From: Sulfurospirillum diekertiae
GTDB taxonomy: Bacteria > Campylobacterota > Campylobacteria > Campylobacterales > Sulfurospirillaceae
Direction of reading: 5' to 3'
DNA: 64,000 nt
NCBI RefSeq assembly: GCF_011769985.2
Contig: NZ_CP039734.2
Span: 1,984,001 to 2,048,000, forward strand
The notes under the pieces are model-generated. The model made no database searches. It saw nothing but the letters and a program-made list of their open reading frames with translations, and was not told the origin of the DNA. Position numbers and translations under genes: made by a program. How positions within the stretch are numbered: position 1 is the stretch's first letter; each line of letters begins with the position of its first letter. This document shows positions 34,707-42,558 of this stretch, in pieces.

Positions 34707-36515
34707 ATGACCAGAGAAGAAAGTGAAAATTCTCCCTTATTACTCCAAAATTTTATAGCCATTCAAAATCAAATTGAATACAAAGAAGATTGTTATGAAT
34801 TTTCATCAAACTTTCATAAATTAGCACAAGATGCCGATGATTTAACTATTGCAAGAATTTGTTTTTTAATGGGTGATCTATGTTCAATGATATTAACCCC
34901 ACAAAGTCAAAGTGAACCTTTTGGTGCAATGGTAAAATGGAATGATGGTCGTCGTTCAGCAATACTTGATGATTTCATTACAGAGGAATTAGATTTTTTT
35001 GAACTGACCCTCCCTGAATGTAAAGCATACCAAATCAAAGCTCGCATAGCCGATGTCTTATGGACATTAAAACGAGGCAAAGCTATCAATTTTACAAAAA
35101 TTGCTATTGAAAACTATCAAAAATATCCGCTTTCCCAAGAGACAATTCACTATTCAAGTAACACATGGCAAAGAGCAATTATATTAGCTTCGACTACTCA
35201 TCAATCTATTGAAAACCTGACTAATCCTATTTTGGGACACATTAAAAATACTTCGAGTCAAGACAATTTTTATTTAATGCACCTCGTAGAAATCTTAGAT
35301 GTTGCTAAATTGCGAAGAGAAGATATAGAAATTGTTGTGGCTCATCTTGAAAAGATTGCACAACAGTTTAAAGAGCAAAAATTATACTATCAAAGTACAC
35401 GCTATTACCAATGCGCTCTAAAATGGGCTAGAAAATTACAAAATGAAGAACTATGTTATAAATTGCTCTATGAAATAGGTTTTTCTTTTTATCAAAATGC
35501 ACTTGCCCAACCATATGAGTTTCAAAGTACATCAGATTATGAAAATGCACTTCAAACCCTTAGACAAATTCCAAAAAAATATCGTGATACCGATGACATC
35601 AATACTCTTATAGCTGAGATTGAAAGAAAAATCCCTGAATCAAATCAAATCGCTTTAGAATATATGCAAAGAATTGAAACTAAAATTGATACAAAAGAGA
35701 TGGTTGATTACAGTGAAAAAGCCGTATCCAATCAGCCTAAATTTAAAACGCTACATATTTTTGCTAACTTAATTGATATACCAACCAAAGAATATTTTAA
35801 GGAGCAAGCGAAAAAGCATATCCAACAATTTCCATTTCAACATTTATTCAGTGGCGTACATATAAATCATGATGGAAGAATCATAGCCAAGACACCTTCA
35901 ATAGATTTAACGGAAAGTCTGACAGATGATTTTGATGCTCTCTTCCCTATAATGGTACAGAACTATAAAAATTATATTGAACTTACCGCTAAAGCATATA
36001 TTGCACCTGCACTTTTTCAGCTACTTCTTGAACATCGCATTACTAAAGAAGATTTATATCACATTTGTGAGAACTCGACATTGATTCCTAATGAGAGAAT
36101 CGATGTATGGGTTGAAGGCTTATGGCAGGGGTTAGAACTTAATTTTTTAGTTGCTATTCACCTTTTAATTCCACAAATTGAGCATTTCGTCCGATTGCAA
36201 TTACAAATTAGAGGAATTAAAACAACAACCATTGATAAAGAAGGAATTGAAACGGAACACGGATTATCTACTTTGTTAGATAAAGAGGAAGTGCCTCTTG
36301 TATTGGATGAAAATCTACTTTTTGAATTAGACATTTTATTAACAAAAGCGCTTGGCTACAATTTTAGAAATAATCTAGCCCATGGATTGTCCGAAGTTGG
36401 AGAAATGAACTCATCCCCAGCTGTATATGTGTGGTGGCTATGCTTAAAATTGGTCATCAATAACAATAGTTTTGATTTTGAACAAGAAGATGAAAGTGCT
36501 TTACAGGAGAGATGA
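34707..36515 (+). CDS. DUF4209-like protein with a HEPN-type RNNLAH motif
   Basis: 602 residues, AT-rich. The long N-terminal part is helical, with no TM helix. The C-terminal third (about 420-590) contains LWQGLELNFLVAIHLLIPQIEHFVRLQL and LGYNFRNNLAHGLS, which I recall as the DUF4209 domain. R-N-N-L-A-H fits the R-x4-H motif of HEPN ribonucleases and anti-phage effectors. It could be an RNase or a structural HEPN relative. It is not in an obvious operon, and dinD follows 96 nt later. No antitoxin-like partner is seen. Confidence 0.6.
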   Translation: MTREESENSPLLLQNFIAIQNQIEYKEDCYEFSSNFHKLAQDADDLTIARICFLMGDLCSMILTPQSQSEPFGAMVKWNDGRRSAILDDFITEELDFFELTLPECKAYQIKARIADVLWTLKRGKAINFTKIAIENYQKYPLSQETIHYSSNTWQRAIILASTTHQSIENLTNPILGHIKNTSSQDNFYLMHLVEILDVAKLRREDIEIVVAHLEKIAQQFKEQKLYYQSTRYYQCALKWARKLQNEELCYKLLYEIGFSFYQNALAQPYEFQSTSDYENALQTLRQIPKKYRDTDDINTLIAEIERKIPESNQIALEYMQRIETKIDTKEMVDYSEKAVSNQPKFKTLHIFANLIDIPTKEYFKEQAKKHIQQFPFQHLFSGVHINHDGRIIAKTPSIDLTESLTDDFDALFPIMVQNYKNYIELTAKAYIAPALFQLLLEHRITKEDLYHICENSTLIPNERIDVWVEGLWQGLELNFLVAIHLLIPQIEHFVRLQLQIRGIKTTTIDKEGIETEHGLSTLLDKEEVPLVLDENLLFELDILLTKALGYNFRNNLAHGLSEVGEMNSSPAVYVWWLCLKLVINNNSFDFEQEDESALQER

Positions 36516-36611
36516 AACCTTTAATGTAACCTTTTAATATTTCAAATTGATATATTTCAATTCTTACATGTAAAGTCTCGATATACTAAAAAGAAATAAC
36601 TGCGAAGGATT

Positions 36612-37463
36612 ATGATGGACAAAAATCTTATCTCCTTACTCCAAAATGAGTTTAATGCTATCGTCAATATTGTTAAAAATAGTGACATTGAATATTGGTT
36701 TGCAAGAAATTTACAAATTCTTCTCGGTTACCAACATTGGGATAAATTCCAAAATGTGATTGACAAAGCTAAAAAAGCCTGTGAAAATTCACAGATTGAG
36801 GTCACAGACCATTTTCGCCATGTGGCGAAAATGGTTAACATTGGTTCTGGAGCCAATAGAGAGATTGATGACATCATGCTGACACGCTACGCATGTTATC
36901 TCATTGCGCAAAATGGGGATACGAGAAAAGAACAAATCGCTTTTGCCCAAACCTACTTTGCGATGCAAACGCGAAAACAAGAGCTGATAGAACAACGTCT
37001 TGAACTTGAAGATAGGCTTCAAGCAAGAGCAAAACTAAAAGAATCCGAAACAGAACTTTCTAAAAATATTTATGAGCGTGGAGTCGATGATAAAGGATTT
37101 GCACGTATTCGTTCCAAAGGCGATAGCGCGTTATTTGGAGGGCATACAACACAAGATATGAAAGAAAAACTCGGTGTTCCTGAGAAGCGTCCACTGGCTG
37201 ATTTTCTGCCGACTATTACCATTACAGCAAAAAATCTTGCAACAGAGATTACTAATCACAATGTCAAAGAGAACAATCTCAAAGGTGAAAATTTCATTAC
37301 ACAAGAGCATATTCAAAACAATGAAAGTATTAGAGGACTCTTGGTAGACAGAGGCATTAAACCTGAAGAGTTACCACCTGCAGATGATTTAAAAAAACTA
37401 GAACGTCAAGTAAAATCTAATGAGAAAAAGCTTATCAAACAAAGTGCATTACCAAAATCTTAA
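36612..37463 (+). CDS. dinD: DNA-damage-inducible protein D (DinD-like)
   Basis: 283 residues. The start IEYWFARNLQILLGYQHWDKFQNVIDKAKKACENS and DHFRHVAKMVNIGSGANREIDD...TRYACYLIAQNGD match E. coli DinD, a BRO-N-like protein induced by DNA damage that inhibits RecA filaments. E. coli controls it by LexA; this phylum mostly lacks LexA, and I see no LexA box. A TTACATGTAA lies at 36564-36573 and a TATACT-like -10 box just after it. The start is ATGATG, so 36612 or 36615. Confidence 0.85.
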   Translation: MMDKNLISLLQNEFNAIVNIVKNSDIEYWFARNLQILLGYQHWDKFQNVIDKAKKACENSQIEVTDHFRHVAKMVNIGSGANREIDDIMLTRYACYLIAQNGDTRKEQIAFAQTYFAMQTRKQELIEQRLELEDRLQARAKLKESETELSKNIYERGVDDKGFARIRSKGDSALFGGHTTQDMKEKLGVPEKRPLADFLPTITITAKNLATEITNHNVKENNLKGENFITQEHIQNNESIRGLLVDRGIKPEELPPADDLKKLERQVKSNEKKLIKQSALPKS

Positions 37464-37544
37464 TCAATCGTTTGGTATGAAAATAGAGCTACAATCTTTA
37501 CATGTAAACGTTTACACGATGAAAGTATATTTTAAAGGAACCCT

Positions 37545-38000
37545 ATGAACCTCTACACCCTGCATTACACCTGCCAACTTGATGCAAGCGTTGAAGACGT
37601 GTGTGCTTTTCATACCGACACGCATAATCTTCCGCTCATTACGCCACCGTCGATTAAGGTAAATATCGTGAAGATGGAGAATGACAGCGTCATTTTGGAC
37701 ATTAAAAAGTTTGGAATCACGACACGTTGGGAGATGGCGCTTGAGAAAAACTGCCCTCACAGCATTGTCGATGTGATGGAGAAAGGGCCTTTTGCCTCGT
37801 TTCGGCATGAAAGACGTTTTATAGCTGAAGATGAAAATCGCACGCGCATGGAAGAGACCATCACACTAGCGCCACCAATTCCTTTTTTGGGAAGGCTCTT
37901 TTTCTGGTTTGTAAAAAGAGACATGGATGCTATGTTTGCGTACCGACACACGATGACACAAGCGCATTTTCGCTTTGAAAATCAAGCGAAACACCTCTAA
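37545..38000 (+). CDS. SRPBCC-family (START-like) protein
   Basis: 151 residues, no signal peptide. The opening LHYTCQLDASVEDVCAFHTDTHNLPLITPP, a beta-rich middle and the closing helix FFWFVKRDMDAMFAYRHTMT follow the polyketide-cyclase/SRPBCC helix-grip fold, which binds hydrophobic ligands. The ligand is unknown. AAAGGAACCCT lies before the ATG, and a TTTACATGTAAA copy (37497-37508) sits in the promoter region. Confidence 0.78.
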   Translation: MNLYTLHYTCQLDASVEDVCAFHTDTHNLPLITPPSIKVNIVKMENDSVILDIKKFGITTRWEMALEKNCPHSIVDVMEKGPFASFRHERRFIAEDENRTRMEETITLAPPIPFLGRLFFWFVKRDMDAMFAYRHTMTQAHFRFENQAKHL

Positions 38001-38037
38001 CGCTAGTATCATGACACAGGCAAATTAAACTTGTGAA

Positions 38038-38069
38038 TGGAAGAGTATTCCCTAAAGATCACTCTTCCA
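38038..38069. terminator. Possible bidirectional hairpin between convergent genes
   Basis: TGGAAGAGT (38038-38046) pairs with ACTCTTCCA (38061-38069), loop 14 nt. It overlaps the last codons of the Sel1-repeat gene and has no clear T run. Confidence 0.35.
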
Positions 38070-38748
38070 CAAATCCTGTGTTATTTTTAATAATCTCATA
38101 GTTTTTACAACCTATTTCATCGCCCAAATCACATGCCTTTTTAAACAGCTCTTGCGCCTTTTGCGCATCTTGGCTCACACTGCCTCCCTCATAGTACATA
38201 CGAGCAAGCGCGGAACACTCTTGCGCATCGCCGGCATCACATCCATTTTGATGGTACATGGCAGCATAAACATAGTTTCCACCTTGCTCGTACAGTAATG
38301 CAAGATGCGCACAACTGCTTGCCAAGCCCGCACTGCACGCACGATCATAATAATTAACGGCTTGTTGCAAGTCTTCACTCACACCTGTACCATTTTCATA
38401 CAAAACCGCGAGACTCGCACAACTGCTTGCATCACCAAGTACACACCCTTTTTCATACAGTTCAGCCGCCTTGGCATAATTTTGTCCTATTTGACCACTT
38501 TCATACATGTAACCTAAATTGGAACAGCCACTTCCCATGCCCATAGAACAGGTTTGGTTATAAAGTTCTTTGGCCTTACTAAAGCTCTGTTGGACGCCAT
38601 CACCGATGTGGTACATCGCGCCTAATTGTAAACATGCCGTGGGATTGTTATGATCGCACTCGTTTTGTAGTTCGCTTTCACGGGCAAAATCCAATGCAAA
38701 CAGTGAAGATGAAACCAGTATTGCCATAATACATAAGAGTTTTTGCAT
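38059..38748 (-). CDS. Secreted Sel1-repeat, Cys-rich protein (Hcp-like)
   Basis: 229 residues with a signal peptide (ILVSSSLFALDF). Five to six Sel1-like repeats of about 36 residues follow, each holding two Cys seven residues apart (for example CDHNNPTACLQLGAMYHIG and CSMGMGSGCSNLGYMYESG). This is the pattern of Helicobacter cysteine-rich proteins (Hcp), periplasmic proteins with disulfide-linked repeats; some bind peptidoglycan fragments. The ligand here is unknown. Confidence 0.85.
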   Translation of the reverse strand: MQKLLCIMAILVSSSLFALDFARESELQNECDHNNPTACLQLGAMYHIGDGVQQSFSKAKELYNQTCSMGMGSGCSNLGYMYESGQIGQNYAKAAELYEKGCVLGDASSCASLAVLYENGTGVSEDLQQAVNYYDRACSAGLASSCAHLALLYEQGGNYVYAAMYHQNGCDAGDAQECSALARMYYEGGSVSQDAQKAQELFKKACDLGDEIGCKNYEIIKNNTGFVEE

Positions 38749-38794
38749 GCTCTTCTCCTTGCTAACATTTGAATTATTATATTACAATACTTTT

Positions 38795-39604
38795 ATGAAC
38801 GAGACTAAAACAATTTTGATTTGCTACGAGCAAGCACCTTTTTTACAGATTCGCCAAACACTGCAGAGTGAGCGCGCTTATGAGGCACATGCACACGCAG
38901 CACTCTCCATAGGATTTATGCTCGAAGGCAAAACGTGCTTTCAGACACCTGAGGGAGAGTTTTTGCTCGAACATGGCGCCCTTGCCATCATTCCACCTCA
39001 CATCCAACATGCGTGCAATCCTATTGCGCAAACGAGACGAAGTTACATTATGGTCTATTTAGATGCGAACTTTTGTACGCACATTCAAGCCAAACAGTTT
39101 CAAGAAACCACAACGCTGTTGCCACTGACTACACCGTTGGTATTTCATAAGGCTTTATTTGAGGAGTTTGAGCGCATTATTACAGCGCTCATAAAAGGTT
39201 TTTCACCTTTACATGTAAAGGCATTGGAAGCATGGGTGGAGAGCTTTTTTTGGCTCTATACGAAACAAGGAGTGAGTCAACACAAAGACAATACCCTTCA
39301 AGATATGGCACACTTTTTAGAAAGTCGGCTGGATGAAACACCCAGTCTCTGTGAGCTTTCCAAACGTTTTGGACTCAACCCCTATGTTCTCACACGCCAC
39401 TTTAAACAAACCTACGGTTGCACACCCAAACACTATGCCATGGATGTGCGCATCGAGCATGCGAAGCAGTTACTTCACGATGGCACTCCCCTTGCCCTGT
39501 GCGCGCAATACTGTGGCTTTGTCGACCAAAGCCACTTCCACCGCTTTTTTAAACGCCGTACCGCTCTCACCCCCAAAGAGTACCAAGTCAATTTTATACA
39601 ATAA
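38795..39604 (+). CDS. AraC-family transcriptional regulator with cupin sensor
   Basis: 269 residues from ATG 38795. The N-terminal cupin (about 15-100; HAHAALSIGFMLEGK, then GALAIIPPHIQHACNP) probably binds a small ligand. Two C-terminal helix-turn-helix motifs follow: LCELSKRFGLNPYVLTRHFKQTYG and LCAQYCGFVDQSHFHRFFKRRTALTPKEY, the AraC signature. It lies 44 nt before the LysE-family exporter gene and may control it; such pairs are common. One TTTACATGTAAA reads LHVKALE. Confidence 0.87.
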   Translation: MNETKTILICYEQAPFLQIRQTLQSERAYEAHAHAALSIGFMLEGKTCFQTPEGEFLLEHGALAIIPPHIQHACNPIAQTRRSYIMVYLDANFCTHIQAKQFQETTTLLPLTTPLVFHKALFEEFERIITALIKGFSPLHVKALEAWVESFFWLYTKQGVSQHKDNTLQDMAHFLESRLDETPSLCELSKRFGLNPYVLTRHFKQTYGCTPKHYAMDVRIEHAKQLLHDGTPLALCAQYCGFVDQSHFHRFFKRRTALTPKEYQVNFIQ

Positions 39605-39648
39605 CTTTTTTCGCATTTCGTTTATGCTTACATGTAAAAAGGAGTTAT

Positions 39649-40275
39649 ATGTTTGAAGTAGAATTCATCACCCTCACCTCTATCTATTTTTTAGCACTTT
39701 TAAGCCCTGGGCAAGATTTTTTTCTCATTATCAAGCATGCATTAACGCACGGATATAAAAAAGCATGGTGGAGTTGTCTAGGGATTGCCAGTGGAAACGC
39801 GCTTTACATCGCTTTAGCGTACATGGGGCATGCGTATTTAAGTCAGTACCCATTGATCGTTTCATTCATCGAAATCGGTGGAGCACTTTTTTTACTTTAC
39901 CTTGGCTGTCTCCTGCTTTTTGCACCCAAACCAAGTCTTGAAAATTCTTTACATGTAAAGCGTCAAATGGCATTTAAACTCTTTGCTCAAGGGTTTTTGT
40001 CTGCCTTACTCAATCCTAAAAATATTCTCTTTTATTTCTCACTGCTTTTTACCATTGTTAAACCCGAAACAGCTTTACATGTAAAGATGGTGTATGCGGT
40101 ATGGATGGTCACAATGTTGCTGGTGTGGGATATGTTTGTAGCGTTTCTATTTGGCAATCAAAGAGCTTTAAGACTTTTGCCTTACCTCAATGTTGTTCAA
40201 AAAATAGTGGGCATTGGGCTGATCGGCTTTAGTCTCAAATTAGCTTTTACTTTTTATAAACAGTGCGAGTTGTGA
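39649..40275 (+). CDS. LysE/RhtB-family amino acid exporter
   Basis: 208 residues, six TM helices. SPGQDFFLIIKHALTHGYKKAWWSCLGIASGN near the N-terminus and GFLSALLNPKNILFYFSLLFTIV near 120 are the LysE/RhtB signature. It should export an amino acid or related small molecule. AAAAAGGAG precedes the ATG, with a TTACATGTAA copy (39628-39637) directly upstream. Two more copies inside read SLHVKRQ and ALHVKMV. The 3' end overlaps the convergent hemerythrin gene by 36 nt. Confidence 0.88.
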   Translation: MFEVEFITLTSIYFLALLSPGQDFFLIIKHALTHGYKKAWWSCLGIASGNALYIALAYMGHAYLSQYPLIVSFIEIGGALFLLYLGCLLLFAPKPSLENSLHVKRQMAFKLFAQGFLSALLNPKNILFYFSLLFTIVKPETALHVKMVYAVWMVTMLLVWDMFVAFLFGNQRALRLLPYLNVVQKIVGIGLIGFSLKLAFTFYKQCEL

Positions 40276-40596
40276 GTCAATGTTGCGAATATGAAGATCC
40301 AAACGATCCGCAACACCGTTTTTAATATAATTCTTTGCAAACAAGGTATTGCCCTGCATTGCCATTGCTAAGAACTGGCTCATCTCGCCAAGAATTTTTT
40401 GGTGCTCCTCAAAGTGTTCAAAATAGCCTTGAAAATTAAGCTCTTTCATAATGCGCTCTTCATTGGCAAAATGCTCTTTGGTATGGTGAATCAGCGCGCT
40501 AAATGATTCAGTAAAATGAGAGTAGTCAAAAGTGCTGAGCAATTCATCACACTCTGCATGGTAAACATCAAGTTCGGGACAGTTGAGGCTGAGCAT
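40240..40596 (-). CDS. Bacteriohemerythrin-like protein
   Basis: 118 residues, four-helix bundle. The diiron ligands are spaced as in hemerythrin: an N-terminal YHAECDE with His and Glu, LIHHTKEHFANEERIM, then YFEHFEEHQKILGEM, and a C-terminal DLHIRNIDSQL. The protein binds O2, or iron under low oxygen, in the cytoplasm. It is the last host-like gene before the integrated element. Confidence 0.85.
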   Translation of the reverse strand: MLSLNCPELDVYHAECDELLSTFDYSHFTESFSALIHHTKEHFANEERIMKELNFQGYFEHFEEHQKILGEMSQFLAMAMQGNTLFAKNYIKNGVADRLDLHIRNIDSQLALFIKSKS

Positions 40597-40874
40597 CTTT
40601 CACTCCTTTTTAAGACAGTATAGCCTTTTTGAGGGGGAAAGCGTCACATTTAGGTGTTTATTTTTTATTTTTCTACTCTTTTTAAGATGGTTTGAACAAG
40701 GCAATCCGCAAAAGTAGTGTAGTATTTAGGGTGTTCAAGCACTTAAATGATGTGAGTTATCTGCAAGGTCACGTTAAGACCACCCATACGAATATTTCGG
40801 TTTATTCTTAGGGGTACGCAAGGGATTTTCAGGTTTTGAAAAAATGCTTTGAAAGTGCCTAAAATATGGGCTTT
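40597..40874. other. Chromosomal flank of the integrated element, without genes
   Basis: No convincing gene. It holds the first copy of a long direct repeat (about 40714-40891) that ends in the att core; the second copy is at about 42233-42420. In the undisturbed chromosome this stretch would lie just downstream of tRNA-Ser. Confidence 0.6.
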
Positions 40875-40891
40875 GTGGCGGACAGAGAGGG
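40714..40891. repeat. Long direct repeat copy 1 ending in the tRNA-Ser 3' sequence
   Basis: About 178 bp that align with 42233-42420 with scattered differences and one roughly 10-bp gap, at an estimated 80-85% identity by eye. Shared blocks include TACGAATATTTC, TTATTCTTAGGGGTACGCAA and GAAAGTGCCTAAAATA. Confidence 0.75.
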
Positions 40892-40898
40892 ATTTGAA
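40875..40898. repeat. attL: displaced 3' end of tRNA-Ser
   Basis: 24 bp identical to 55180-55203, beginning GTGGCGGACAG and ending GATTTGAA, after which the sequences diverge (AAAACC here, CCCTCGG in the tRNA). Confidence 0.85.
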
Positions 40899-40914
40899 AA
40901 AACCTTACCCTTTT

Positions 40915-41250
40915 TTAGTGCATTTCAATCTTTATATTTTCGTTGTTTGATAGGTTTTTTTCTTTTTCTTTCTTAACCTCTGTAAATTTTTTTGGTTCGA
41001 TTTCCTTCATTTTTACTGTTGTTTTTATTGGTTCTTTTTTAATTTCATTTGGTGTTTGATAGAGTGAAAAACCTATTATAAAAATGATTATATAAATTAC
41101 TGTATTGATTGGTCTTATTTTAATTTTTGTTACATAACTTAGTATGCTTAAAATTGCGATTGCTATTAAAAATATAAGAATTAATTCTTCAATACCTTTT
41201 GAATTTGATATTGATTGAAACATGCCTTGTGTGATTGTTTTTTCATTCAT
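40915..41250 (-). CDS. Hypothetical membrane protein of the extra cassette
   Basis: 111 residues with two TM helices (about 20-40, ELILIFLIAIAILSILSYV; and about 48-63, TVIYIIIFIIGFSLY) and a Lys/Glu-rich tail. I do not recognise a family. It is last of three minus-strand genes between the first and second att copies and overlaps the upstream gene by 4 nt. Its low GC and Lys/Ile-rich composition resemble the element, not the host genes. Confidence 0.7.
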   Translation of the reverse strand: MNEKTITQGMFQSISNSKGIEELILIFLIAIAILSILSYVTKIKIRPINTVIYIIIFIIGFSLYQTPNEIKKEPIKTTVKMKEIEPKKFTEVKKEKEKNLSNNENIKIEMH

Positions 41251-41729
41251 TTATAATATCCTATACTCGTTGATGTCCCAGGGTGTATTTCTTCTTCCTC
41301 TTGTATTTTTTGAGTAGGTATTTGTTTTTGAGGAGTTTGTTGAGACATAAGATTAATGGTAGTTTCTTGTTTTGAGGGTTCTATTTTTGGTGGTGTAATG
41401 ATAGGTTTATTTGAAATGATTTCTATATTTTTTGTCATTACTTGTTGAGAGGTTTCTTCTATTTTTTGTGTTTGGATTGGCTTTTGTAGGTCTGTAGTTG
41501 TTGTTTCTTCTTTTTTGAGTCTATCGTTAAATGCTTCATTGGGTTTTTTGTGAATACCGCTTAAATTCATTACAATAATATATCCTATCAAAAGAATAAT
41601 TGGAATCAATGAAAGACGAGGCAATTTTTTATTATTCTTGTTTGTTAAAAACTTTCCATTAGCTTTTTCTTGGTATTTTTGTTTTCGATACTTTTCTATT
41701 AAATCTAATGAATCATCATCATAAAACAC
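41247..41729 (-). CDS. Hypothetical single-pass protein with a Pro/Gln/Thr-rich periplasmic region
   Basis: 160 residues. A charged N-terminal segment (about 1-35), one TM helix (about 38-57, SLIPIILLIGYIIVMNLSG), then about 100 residues rich in Lys, Thr, Pro, Gln and Ile without Cys. The topology resembles TonB or VirB10 N-terminal regions that span the periplasm, but no family motif is present. It is translation-coupled with the 111-residue protein. Confidence 0.7.
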   Translation of the reverse strand: MFYDDDSLDLIEKYRKQKYQEKANGKFLTNKNNKKLPRLSLIPIILLIGYIIVMNLSGIHKKPNEAFNDRLKKEETTTTDLQKPIQTQKIEETSQQVMTKNIEIISNKPIITPPKIEPSKQETTINLMSQQTPQKQIPTQKIQEEEEIHPGTSTSIGYYK

Positions 41730-41750
41730 TTTTTAGCACCTTGTTGTATT

Positions 41751-42065
41751 TTATTTGATAATTTTATATTCCATTGAGCCTATGTAATAATAAGGTTTTT
41801 TGTCATGATCATCATATCTTGTCTTTAGCATAGAAAAATTTTGTCCTGCGCTTAGTTGTAAGTCATTAATACTTTTACTTTGTCCATCTAATGAAGCACT
41901 AAGATGTTTTATTAAAACTGTATCTGCAGACATGTTTGTAATAATGATTTCTCCGCTTAATGGTCCTTTATAAAAATACGCACATACTTTTTGATCTGGT
42001 AAATCACATGGTGGAATTGCATACATACTTGTGAGTAATCCAACAAGGATAAGTATTTTTTTCAT
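41751..42065 (-). CDS. Small secreted hypothetical protein
   Basis: 104 residues with a signal peptide (ILVGLLTSMYAIPP). The mature part has two Cys near its start (PCDLPDQKVC, possible disulfide) and a beta-rich pattern (GEIIITNMSADTVLIKHLSASLDG). It is first of the three-gene cassette, and the last gene lies beside att. No family recognised. Confidence 0.7.
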   Translation of the reverse strand: MKKILILVGLLTSMYAIPPCDLPDQKVCAYFYKGPLSGEIIITNMSADTVLIKHLSASLDGQSKSINDLQLSAGQNFSMLKTRYDDHDKKPYYYIGSMEYKIIK

Positions 42066-42232
42066 TCTAGCCCCCTAGTTTGTTTGTGTAATATTAATAT
42101 TATTTAGCTTTGAGTCATTTATTTTTTCTATATATTTTGTTCTTGTGCCAATTGAATTATAGCTTTTATTTTTCTTTATATTGGTGTGTATGAACATACT
42201 ACTTCTTCAATAAGTGTTTCTATGTTGAATTA

Positions 42233-42420
42233 GCACAGTATTTGGGACACTCTAGCACTAAAATGATCTATGATGTTTATGTAAGTTATCTTCAAGGTCA
42301 CTTTATGACCTTCAATACGAATATTTCAATTTATTCTTAGGGGTACGCAAGGGATTTCCAGGTTTTTAAAAAGTGCTTTGAAAGTGCCTAAAATAGGGGC
42401 TTGGTGGCGGACAGAGAGGG
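42233..42420. repeat. Long direct repeat copy 2
   Basis: Matches 40714-40891 as described there; the last 17 bases (42404-42420, GTGGCGGACAGAGAGGG) equal the att core, after which it reads AGCATCGG. Confidence 0.75.
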
Positions 42421-42494
42421 AGCATCGGACAAACTCTCTCAAAGTGCCTAAAATACGAGATTCCAAAGCCTCCACTGATTTAGCGGATAGCGAT

Positions 42495-42523
42495 GGTGTC
42501 ATAGTTTTTTCCTCCTAGTGTCA
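42495..42523. promoter_or_regulatory. Arm-type integrase site, left end
   Basis: GGTGTCATAGTTTTT, six bases, then TAGTGTCA. The same two words occur at 55087-55114 with a five-base gap. They lie about 75 and 66 bp from the att cores, at opposite ends of the core element, as expected for P and P' arm sites of a tyrosine integrase. Confidence 0.6.
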
Positions 42524-42558
42524 CACTGTTTTTATGGGAAAATACTACATTAATAACC

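Larger units (their letters stand above)
42066..42558. other. Non-coding end of the core element with the second long repeat and att
   Basis: No gene seen. It contains the long direct repeat copy 2 (about 42233-42420), the third att copy (42404-42420), another CAAAGTGCCTAAAATAC block near 42439, and the arm-type repeat at 42495-42523. Confidence 0.65.

Noticed and set aside
41247-41729. A VirB10 or TonB protein
   Set aside because: The topology is similar but no VirB10 or TonB C-terminal domain is present.
42404-42420. A second tRNA gene
   Set aside because: Only the last 17 bases of the tRNA are present; the rest of the cloverleaf is absent.
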